Below are positions 10,588 through 21,400 of a DNA stretch of 64,000 bases, piece after piece (position 1 is the stretch's first letter; each line of letters begins with the position of its first letter). Under the pieces are notes generated by a model. That model searched no databases. It had not been told where the DNA came from and saw only the letters and a program-made list of their open reading frames with translations. A program made the translations under genes and the position numbers. Origin of the DNA: Carposina sasakii. Its lineage: Eukaryota; Arthropoda; Insecta; Lepidoptera; Carposinidae. Location: NCBI GenBank assembly GCA_014607495.2, contig CP053154.1:14136001-14200000 (forward strand), in the 5' to 3' direction.

Positions 10588-12104
10588 CTGCACGGCATAG
10601 AAGCAGCTGATGTATTCTAGTACATAAAGCCCCCCATCAACAAAGAAGAAAGAAATTGACGTGATAATGTTTTCTTTCGAAATTTTCATATTACCAAGTT
10701 CTGAGGGATGAGCATGAACCTCTCGATAGTCCGTAACGCTATCGTCCAACTGTCAAATCATATAGATTTCTCTAGAGAGTCGTTAGCGTTAAGCCGCGTA
10801 AAAAGGTTCGTGCTTACCCCACTGAGCTTGATTGGTAAATGGGTTAGGAGCGTCAATTTAAAATAGGCCTTACAACTACCACTGAATTTGTTTTACGAGA
10901 TTACAGTGTCTCTCAAATGTAACAAAAACCTAAGGAAAATTCTCGTACATCACTGCTAAGGTCAAGTTACCGTTCAATATCACACAATGACTCAGGACAT
11001 TCTGTAAGTACGGTTGCTACGTACCGTTTTCAAGGGGTTCATTACCTCTCTACCTACTACGCAATAGCCTTGAGAAGAAAAATTGAAGAGGTAAAAAAAA
11101 CGTTTTTGCATAATGTAACTTTCGAAAGTCTGCTTCGCAGATTAATATCAAAATAGACTAGAATATATCGTGCAGTCGTGCTCTCACGTCAAAACTACTG
11201 AAGCGATATACTCGTAGATGTTATAGTAATATCATGAAAAAGGTATAAAAGAGGAGGTGGGACTATGAAGTGAGTAGTGAGGCCATGACGTCATGATAGG
11301 GGATAGCTTCATTGCCAGTGTAACGCAGTAGCTGTAACCACACGCTTGTGCTCCGAAATGTAACCGTATGAAAATTACAAAGACACTAGCGCTTTTATCA
11401 GAGTACTTTTTTACTAAAACGTAATATAATATTTCTATCTAATGACGAGTAATTGCACTAGTAAAACAATCTTGAACCATATTGATAATGATAATTCATA
11501 TTGATAAGGTGGTTTCTATGTAAATGGGCAGGGCTACAGTGTTCAATGCTCCCTTCGTCTCATACTTCACCCCCGCTCCGCGGCACACTATTTTTGTATG
11601 AAAATATACTTAGCCGCTACTCCTCTTTTATTTCTTCTCCATGAGTAATATGCATTACTGGTCTACCTTAAATGAATAAATAATTATAATACATTTTTAC
11701 GTTACAACTCGCTCCCATAATGCCAAAGTATTTACATACGTAAGACTTGTATAATCTGACAGTATACGGATCCCTGATTTAGCAGGTCTAGGTTATAGGC
11801 CTAGTGGGCATTCCCATTTACTCCGTTACTATGGCCGCGCATAAAGGAAAGGTAAAACAAACGAAGGAACACTAAAATCGCTCCCATGCGTATCTGAGTA
11901 CGTATTCTGGATATCATCTACTCTTATATTACTGTTAAGCCTCATTTACCACTTCTTGCCGACATACAATTTTATTGAAGCAGCAAATGACTGGAATCAT
12001 CTAAAACTAACAGTTTTTATACATTGTTAAAATTTTTCATAATTGCTCTTGAATGTTCATGTAAATAAGCCTTTATACAGATATGTCTTCTATGCTGCTC
12101 TGGG
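10588..12104. other. No gene seen
   Basis: Non-coding, AT-rich. I found no splice-bounded exon or repeat with a partner in the window. Confidence 0.4.
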
Positions 12105-12345
12105 AGTGTAAAAAAACGTATAATACTACAGCTGCTTTTCTTCCAGGGCATACTGTATAAGTCAGTAGAGGGACAAGAGGGTCTTCGTATTTTGTAGGCG
12201 ATGGGCTGACCACCTGTCACTACTAACCGAATTTGTACATCTCAACTATACCCTCAAAATTGGTCAGAAGTGGCACCATGTGGTTCAATCGGCCTTTGGT
12301 GCTCTGTCTATCCAGTAAGGGATAAAGGAATGATTATATGTATGT
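12105..12345 (-). repeat. Repeat family A, reverse copy
   Basis: The reverse complement matches the copy at 7093-7312 over most of its length (for example AACCACATGGTGCCACTTCT). Confidence 0.7.
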
Positions 12346-14112
12346 ATATATACAGATATATCAACATAGTATCTCTTTTTTACTGAGTAAAACTAAAGTT
12401 GGTTCGTTCCTAATATAAATGGTGGAAAAATATTAGAAGACAAGTGGATTAATTAGAAAAATATTGAAGCGTAATAAATTTAATCAGTCTGCTAGTATAC
12501 TACGTGATTTTTTTATTTAACTCACGTTATAATATCTATCCGTCCATACTTACAAACTTTATTATTTATTAGTAAGAAATATTAGTAAGATAATAGATTG
12601 CAGAAATCTCGATTGCTTTCCAAGATAGGCCCCGCTACAGAATTCATATCCCGCATTAGGCAGCTATTCGGGCACGGCCTTTTGTATTGCTATATATTTT
12701 TTTCATGAGATGTGTACTTAGGGTGCGAGCGAGACGATAAAATTACGATTTACTGTTATTACTGGGATCACGCTGTAAATTGACATTGCTTTGTGTAATG
12801 CGCCTTTCGGGTGGTGGTTATTGTTTTAGTATATGACAGTATTAGTTTTCTTATTAATATCACGTAAATTCGTTGGTCCTTCGCCTGATCTCTCTACGGT
12901 CATGGCGGCTTGAACTTGGCTTCTCATTTCACATCCATAAAATATTAAACTTTACTATTTGAATTTTTTTATATAAACGTTAAAATGAAACGTCGTCGTC
13001 TGCAAGGAAAAAAATGCTTTATAATAAAACAAGGTAAACGATAAATAAGACTTTTCGCTGTAAAAGCAATTAACATTTTTAATAAATATGTTTGGGATGT
13101 ATTTATAGTAGATACATTTATATTTATTAAGAGCACGGCTATAATAATAATTTATCATTTCAAACCTCATTTGCCGGGAGCAGGTTATTTAATTTGAACC
13201 GAGAGATGAGGCAGTAATTATTTATTGGGGTGGAAACATTTATTCAGATTCCCCGGCACATTCGTTTACGATGCCCGTAAAATTATCGGTACAAGATACT
13301 GGAAAATAAAGATATTTTTATGTTTATTATAATCGCAATGAAACTATTATTAAGTGCTCAATGAGACATAATTATATTATTATCCACCTATCTACCGCTG
13401 TACATAAAATGTATCGGTCTACGGTAATCAACCGATTCATTAAAAAGTCAATTTCATGCAATGCAGTCTGCTTGATGGCAAAATACTTTCTAAAAATCCT
13501 GTGGACAGTGCAATTCATATTAGACAAACTCATATCACCTATTATGATATCATTCTAGATAATGGTTCCATATTACCATTTAAAAATCACCCCAAGACAA
13601 CATCAAATAAAAACATTTTAAATTAACAATCGCAGCACGCCCGTAAAACGCTGCGTTCTCGACCGCATTTCTCCAATCCGCAAGAACTTAATTTGAAGCA
13701 TTACAAGTTGGCTGCAGCGCCCGCGCCGTACTGAATACGGAACTACTGTAAGTGAGCATCATGTTAATCGTTTTAATCGTCTTATTGCGCTGGCTACGGT
13801 CACGTTACTCATTCTTTGTGGGTCTCACTGGGTAAGGGATACGTAGCGTTTAAATTAAGGTACGATTCTATTGACAAAATCTTACTTTTCGCCTCTCTGA
13901 TTTACTTCATCACTACTACTTATTTGTTTTTTAAAAAGATTGTAGGTACAAAGCTGCTTGATTCTTCTTCTTTTTATATTTTTTTTTATTACACATAGGG
14001 AAAATGTCAGTTTAGGAACAATGGAACATGAAACTGTCGTGTCACAGCAGATACTTTTCTGTGAATTGATAAGAACGCTGCCGGCGATTCGCATCCTGTG
14101 CTTATTTTAACT
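12346..14112. other. No gene seen
   Basis: AT-rich sequence with several short open frames of low complexity (13361-13558, 13816-13998 and others) that have no recognisable domain. Confidence 0.4.
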
Positions 14113-14485
14113 AAAATAACATTTTCCATTTCTTTATTAATAATTTTATAATATATAATATCTTGACTAAGATAAATTTATAAAAAACACTTCTCCATTA
14201 ATATAATCCGTTAGGATATGGTTGATCGTTTCATCTTTAAACATTGTGCTGAGGGATTCAGCTTTGTTTGCCGAGATTTGGCTAGTGTATAGCTATCGGG
14301 ATGAAAAATAACGTTGCCAATATGTAATTTAGAAAAAAGATGGTAAAATTCGTCATCCGAGTAATTGACCCGGTGGCTCAGAGGTTAGAGCACTGACACG
14401 CGGAATGCAGAGGTCGTGGGTTCGATTCCCACCCGGGTGAGGAAGTTTTTCCATTTCTTTATTAATAATTTTATAAAATAACATT
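14113..14485 (+). mobile_element. tRNA-like short element, family T, single unit
   Basis: It is flanked by the 11-bp duplication AAAATAACATT (14113-14123 and 14475-14485). Inside are a tail-like start (CCATTTCTTTATTAATAATT), a 220-bp body, a tRNA-like module at about 14368-14440 (GGCTCAGAGGTTAGAGCAC as A box, GGTTCGATTCC as B box) and the same tail again. The D-arm, T-arm and acceptor pair, but the anticodon stem does not, so it is not a working tRNA gene. Confidence 0.85.
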
Positions 14486-15296
14486 ACATACATAGGTACT
14501 TATTATAGTTTTGCATAAATCAAAATATATCAAAACAGTTAGCTGATGTTTTCTATCTCGAATACTAAACGCACACAAATCTAGTCGTAGTGTGGATATG
14601 AAAAGTTAGGAACGTCTGCGAGAGACTGAAGATGTAACACGTCCGGTGGAGATTCATTTAAGGTCGTTGCCCTACATAGGGTAGTGTTCTTGATATTTTG
14701 AGATATTGCTGTGACCTTACTGCATAGTTTTTTGAAACTTTTTCAGACTAGAATAAATCATAAATCTATGACCATTTTGTGCTCTTCCTTCGTGTTCCAG
14801 ATCTGAAGCCACATAAAAAGTCAAATTGTCATAATAAGTCGTAGGTAGTGAACTAGACAATTTTTTTTTGACAACGTGAACAGATCAAACCGACAGTGCG
14901 CATATACGTTTGTTTCCACTTTATATCTCTCGTTTCAGTAATTTAGTTCTCTGAAATAGTCTACCTTTCGTGATTCTAATACTGCTCTCTTTACTAGTTT
15001 TGTAACATGTTACATATCACCCTGTAAACTAGTCAATATCCTTCTTCATTTTGCTCTCTTGTTTAAGTAAAAAAAATACATATTTGCCATGCAAACCTGT
15101 AAAAACAGAAATTACACGATTTGTTACATTTATTAAGTTTCTGACATTTTTTTTTCTCTCGTACTTATAAAAACTTTGCCATCTTTACGATGATGATTAC
15201 TATAGATAATTATTTACTACCTACCTATCTATTGTAAACACTTTATTTTACCAACATTAAATATTTACAAAATGGTAGTAAAATTATAAGGCATAT
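14486..15296. other. No gene seen
   Basis: Non-coding; nothing recognised. Confidence 0.4.
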
Positions 15297-15537
15297 AGCA
15301 GGGCATATAGCTCGAAGAACTGATGGCCAATGGAGTCAGAAAGTTCTAGAGTGGATACCACGTATCGGCAAGCGCAGCGTGGGAAAGCCACCCGCGAGGT
15401 GGACGGACGACCTGGCCAAGGTCGCGGGCGTCGGTTGGATGCAGGCTGCTTCCGACCGGTCGGAGTGGAGGTTGTTGGGGGAGGCCTATGTCCAACAGTG
15501 GACTTCTCAGGGCTGTAAATGATAATGATGATGATGA
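15297..15537 (+). mobile_element. RTE-clade LINE 3' fragment
   Basis: Matches 8150-8379 closely (GAACTGATGGCC, GTCGGTTGGATGCAGGC) and ends in a TGATAATGATGATGATGAT tail. It is 5'-truncated. Confidence 0.87.
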
Positions 15538-16227
15538 TATTTTCCTTTATTTAGGTATCCTGCAGTTTACGTATTGTGTGTTAGGTGAATAATATTATAT
15601 GTCAGGATATACGAGTAATACTTTGCATATTAATGATGAGGGACTTTCAGAGCACTTTGCTGGTAGTCACTGTCCGGTATCTTGGTTCGTGTGTTTCTAA
15701 CTCAACTCCTATCCTGGTAACAGTAATAAAATATTCAAACTTATTATTAGATAGGTTTACCTTTTACCTTACGGACCCCTAATTACGTAAAAGCAATAGC
15801 AAAACGATATAAGTTCATCGTATCTAATTCTATATTGTTTCCAGCTTGATAATGAAAACGATGATAACCAGCCTTTATAGAAAGTTTGAAATTTAAATAT
15901 TTTCAAAAACCCCCTAAGCCCTTTTAAATAACTTTAAAAGTGTAGGTATACATTCAATTACTTTTAAAATGGAAGCTCATAAATTACCATCATTAATGGG
16001 ACAGGGGCAAAAATTTTGTTTATTATTATTAAGTTTTGAGACAATAAGCCCGGACACCTGAACCTCAGACACGGAATGGAATAATTCAGTTTCAGGATAC
16101 ACTGTTTATTAATTTTAAATAAACATTATAGCTTATCTTGCACAGATAAAGTTAGATTTCGCTCGCAAAGTTACTTCAGCGCAGTTTCACTTCTAATTTA
16201 TGTTGTGCATACATTTTCATTTATATC
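15538..16227. other. No gene seen
   Basis: Non-coding; nothing recognised. Confidence 0.4.
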
Positions 16228-16380
16228 TACATATGGATATCTTCCCCAAGTTTAACACGGTGGGGACAGATGTAAATCATCAGTGACAAGTTGCTAGCTC
16301 ATTGCCTGAACGAATAACCAAATTTCTTAGTCGACTCTTACGCGCATGGAAGTACAGCCGATGTATTCTCCTGATTATAC
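16228..16380 (-). repeat. Repeat family B, reverse copy
   Basis: Contains ATCAGTGACAAGTTGCTAGC and CCACGTTTAAC-like words shared with the other copies. Confidence 0.6.
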
Positions 16381-16917
16381 GTTATTTATGTTGACAGCAT
16401 TTATACCGTAGGACATATATCTTTGATTTCAATAACTCTTTCTCTCATTCTGGTCCACGTCCATCTGATAAATCATTACAATCATCAGGTCTTCGGGAAG
16501 CAATAACCGCTGCAATATCTCGTTATATTAGCTCCGTAAATTACCTTAGTAGTGCCATCGGGTTATTAATGCGGCAAACGGCGACAGCGGTCATAGTGCA
16601 ACTGACAAAGTGCGACAGCCCGCTTCTGTAATCACTGGGCATTATACCTTAATTAAATTTTGTGATTGCATAAGGCTTGCCGCTGACAATGGCCTAGCTA
16701 TCTACCTCAGAATGTAAAAGGTCCTGGATATAAAACTGAACAGGAAATACTTCTGCCTGAAAGCCAACATTATGGACAAATTTCTCCTATCAAAGTCACC
16801 TTTTGTGAAGCCATGTGCGTGTTGAGTTGTACGAGTGATGTAATCAGCTGAATTTTATTGAAATAGTTAGTTGCAACAATTTGCGTGTGCGCCGAATTTC
16901 GATAATATTTTAAAGGT
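16381..16917. other. No gene seen
   Basis: Non-coding; nothing recognised. Confidence 0.4.
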
Positions 16918-17060
16918 CCTGTGCTGATGCGGGGCTTCAATAGAATACATCAGCTGCATCTCTTTCTTAACATGTAGTAAGAGTCGAATAAGTAAGTCGG
17001 ATATTCTCTCAGATAATAAGCTAGCAAGTTATCATTGATCATTTTCATATAACTATTAGC
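16918..17060 (+). repeat. Repeat family B, forward copy
   Basis: Contains GTGCTGATGCGGGGCTTCAA and ATAAGCTAGCAAGTTATCAT. Confidence 0.6.
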
Positions 17061-17207
17061 CAACTATCCTGTATCCTGATATTATACTATTCACCATGAC
17101 CTCGCTCTGGCAACAAGGTATAAGTAAAGGCTATAAAATAGTAAATATTCTATTCTCAGAAATTTACAATAAACTGATGTTTGTTACGAATTCCATCGCT
17201 TCACGTC

Positions 17208-17486
17208 TGTTATCACTTCCAAGAAACGTAATGAAAACACTGTGTTCTTTCTAATGGTATAATTACTATATAATTGCTTCTCCAAAAGTTACACTAATTT
17301 ACACTTTTTTTCTGAGCGTCCGCTCGACACCGCTCATTGACCGAGAATGTTATTGCCGCCAAAACCCCATCCCTGACATTCGTTCTCCTCGGACGTTGCT
17401 ATGGCGGGCGGACCTTATGTCACCAGAATGGTCAGTGCAGCTACTTTTTACTTGAAATTAACCTCGAAAAATAATCAAACCTTACA
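17208..17486 (-). repeat. Ty3/gypsy element 1, 3' LTR
   Basis: 279 bp with TG...CA ends. It is preceded on the plus strand by target-duplication base run CGTC. The element sequence just inside it (AGGATGGTCGAG in element sense) is a weak polypurine tract. Confidence 0.93.
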
Positions 17487-18459
17487 CTCGACCATCCTGA
17501 TGACGTGCGTGTCCCCAAGCACGTGTCCGGTGAAACCAAAACCTTACACTCGGCATTTGTGGACATACTTAGTGAATAAGCGGTGAAACTCATTTTACCT
17601 AATACATAGATAATCTAATATTTCAAAAAAATAAAAAATATATTTATAATTCCTAATAATAGTAATATTGAATATATTAATACTATATCTACTTAACCTT
17701 TACATATTCGAATTATCATTACATTTAAATGTGTAATAGCTGTGTATTCTTAATAATTAACCTGTTCATACTTTTAAATACTTTCTAATTTATACATTTA
17801 ATTAGCTCAATAACATAATATACATCCAATATATACATTTGCATCGAATACATTTAGGTAACCTACTTATACATTTGTAGTCTTTTTAATTTATATAACA
17901 CAATCAATTGAATGACTTATTTTACACTTTAGCTTATTTATCCATATACGTCCATAATGTTCATTTCTTTCAATAATCATCTAATTTATAAGTTTCATAT
18001 TTAAATAACAAGTTTAATAAAGAACACATAAAACATACAATATCTTATTAACTAACAGTGTGATTAACCTTATTCTGAGCTATATAACGTCAATTGCTAG
18101 AGAACCAACTAGTTGTATTCAATTACCACTCCCATCAGCCGTGTAACCAAGTAATCGATTAACCAAGTAACTCAATAACCAAATATCCATGTAACCAAAT
18201 ATCCAAGTAACCAAATATCCAAGTAACCAAATATCCAAGTAACCAAATATCCAAGTAACCAAATATCCAAGTAACCAAATATCCAAGTAACCAAATATCC
18301 AAGTAACCAAATAACCAGGGTAACCTATCCCATTTCCTTAGGGAGTCAGTTACATTACATTGATCCAATTTTCTTGCTCCAGGTCAAGCTAAGAACGCCA
18401 ACCATTTACGCGCCTTTTCACACTTGACCTGGAACAAAGAACAACATAATTTGTAGCAA
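17487..18459 (-). other. Ty3/gypsy element 1, 3' untranslated region
   Basis: AT-rich internal sequence between the pol stop and the 3' LTR. Apart from the 16-bp tandem array it carries no ORF of note. Confidence 0.8.
18167..18326. repeat. 16-bp tandem array
   Basis: About nine to ten units of CCAAATATCCAAGTAA, with edge units carrying substitutions. It lies in the 3' UTR of Ty3/gypsy element 1. The repetitive open frames in it are translation artefacts. Confidence 0.9.
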
Positions 18460-21400
18460 CTAATGTTCAGAATCGTCATCATCGTTTATATTATTAGAGA
18501 CGTCCGCCATGTTTATCTGACTATCATCGTCATCGTCCATTTCTAGCGAAGCTATGTGAATCCACGGACGCATTCTATCGGCGGCAACAGTCGTCTTTCG
18601 CCTATTCTTCATCCCTTCATACCCGGGAATTGGAGCCACTTTATAACGATCGTTACCCAATACCTTTATTACTTTGAATGGGCCCTCGTATGAAGGCATG
18701 AGTTTAGTGCTCTGACCATTGTTTTGGAACATGACTTTGGTTATTTTTACTAACTCGCCGATTTTATAAGAACGCGCGGGGCGCCTGCCCTGATCATAAC
18801 GTTGTTTTTGTTCGTTTTGAGCTTTATCAATCCGGCGCTTAACCTCGGTACGAATGGAAGATAAGGACGATTCGCTTAGTTCTACGTTTGATACTTCATT
18901 TAATACTGGATTATATTCACTTGTCATTTCCGTTCCGAACATAACTTCCGCTGGTGCCCTGCCTATCGTTTTCTGCACAGTATTATTTAATCCCCACTGG
19001 ATTCTGCCGAGTTCGCGATCCCATTCCTTCTCATCCGTTCTAACACTCTGAGCTGTCAGTGAGTCAAGAATCGTTCTATTATATCTCTCGACTTGCCCAT
19101 TTGACCTTGGACTGGCCACTGCATTTAACACATGTTTGATGCCCCGGTCCAAACAGAATCGTCGAAACGCATGAGAAGTGAAACAGGAACCTCGGTCACT
19201 AATAATTCGCTCGGGCGATCGAAAAGTGTCAAATATATCCTGTAGTGATCTAATCACATTCTGGGTATTGGTATTCTTGACGGGTCTAATAAACAAAAAC
19301 TTCGTGAATGAGTCCACTATAGCCAGTATATGAGTATGACCTGTTTTTGATCTTACGAAGGGCCCAAGATGGTCTATATGCAGCGTATGGAAGGGTCTTT
19401 GAATTTTTTCGATTGGATGCAAAAGTCCTTCACGTGTAGTTGAAGTCTTTTTCGCATAGGCGCAATCAATACAAGCCTCCACATACTTTTTTGTAAACCT
19501 TTTCATCTTCGCAAACCAGTAATTCCTTTTAATCCTATCGAAAGTTTTCTCAAAGCCTACATGCCCTATGTCGTCATGATTACGCTTGCATATTTGCCAT
19601 CGTGCGCCCTTCGGGACTACCCATCTCAAACATTCCTTGTCGCCCCCCAAGCATCTGTACAGCTTATTGTCTTTAAGGACGTAGTTACTCTTAATATGTT
19701 CGACACCTTTGGGATCTAAGTTACTATTTACAATATCACGAATACGCAACAACTCCGAATCGCCCAATTGAAGTGTCAAAAGCCAATCTTCATTATTGAT
19801 TGCCATTACTGAGGGGTATCGTTCAGGACAAATAGTTTCCGCATCAACCACCGCATTTTTAGATAAAGCGTCTACGTGTCCCATTTTGATTCCGGCCCTA
19901 TAATCTATCGTGCACTCGAATTCTTGTAAGGCTAGCCACCACCTGGCGATCCTTGGTATAAGATCGCGTTTTGCAAAAGTGGAGCGGAGTGCGCTGCAGT
20001 CAGTGACTATCCTAAACGGTTTCCCTAACAGATATACCCTAAGTTTTTTCAATGCACATACTACGGCTAGGGTTTCGAGTTCGTAGGAATGGAAGTTCCT
20101 CTCCTCCGGCGTAGTTTGGCGACTATAGTACACAACTGGATGAAAGGAACTACCACTCCCCACTGGACGTTGGAGGAGAATTCCACCGACGCCTAACTTA
20201 CTGGCGTCTGTGTGGAGTTCGGTCTCCGCGGAAGGATCGTAGATCGCTAGTACGGGTCTTTCGACTAGCTTGGTCTTTAAAGTTTCAAACGATTCCTTCT
20301 GATCCCTTCCCCACTCCCAGGTTGCGTTCTTCTTAAGCAATCTTGTAATTGGCTGAGCTAGTTGTGCGAAACCCTGGATAAATTTCCTAAAATAACTTAC
20401 TAGGCCTAGAAATTGCCGAGCGTTATGTACATTTTCAGGTTGCGGAAAATCGATTACACTTTGAATTTTAACTTTACCCGGCCACATACCCGCAGCACTA
20501 ATTTCGACACCAAGGTAAGTAATTTCGTTTTGTAGGAAACTGCACTTAGAAAAGTTAAGCTTTAGATTAGCCTTGCATTCAGCGGGGGATTTGCCAAAAA
20601 TTAATAAATCGTCTATGTACACTGTAGCCTTATTGAATCTGGCCGAGCCCAGAACATGATTCATCATGCGCTGGAACACTGCTGGTGCGTTTGCCAGGCC
20701 GAACGGCATACGATTATACTCGTACTGCCCGTCCGGCGTGACGAACGCAGTCAGATGTCTGCTACTTTCCGCGATTGGTCCTTGGTAATACCCAGACATC
20801 AGGTCCAGGGTGATGAACCATGCTTGGCCAGCCAGCCTAGCAATCTCATCTTCTATTACAGGTATAGGGTAACGTTCCTTCATAGTAATCGAATTCAATA
20901 ATCGGTAATCTACGCAAAGCCTGACACCGCCCTCTTTCTTTTTTACTAGGATTATCGGACTGGCGTAGTGTGAAACCGATTCTCTAATGATACCTGCCTG
21001 TAACATCTCATCTACCATGGTGCGGACCTTCTCGCGTTCATGGTACGACAGTCTGTAAGGGCGATATACGACCGGTCGGTCACTACTCAGTTCTATCTTC
21101 ATTTCAGTCGTATTTGTGCAACCTAAACTAGCTAGATCGTACGCAAAACATTCCTCGTGACGCTTGAGAAGTTCGATCAAGGTGATCCTATCGTTCTCGG
21201 AAACGTTTGTACCTAGTTGAAGTTGTTTCTCATCTAAGAAATGTGTCGAAAACTCCTTTTTGTCGGTATGACTGCCATTATGTATTAACGATGCATCTAC
21301 CTCCGATAATTTATCTACTGCCTGCACATGTTCTGCTCGCGTAAATATGAAATTCTCTTGCAAACAACAAAATTTACTCGTAGAACAAGGAATAATCATT

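Noticed and set aside
14368..14440. tRNA gene
   Set aside because: A and B boxes, D-arm and T-arm are present, but the anticodon stem does not pair and the module is part of a mobile element with target duplications.
18167..18326. CRISPR array
   Set aside because: There are no spacers; units are directly adjacent, and the host is a eukaryote.
18119..18368. Leucine/tyrosine/tryptophan-rich repetitive proteins
   Set aside because: Pure translation of a 16-bp tandem array; 16 is not a multiple of three, so every frame gives a repeat.
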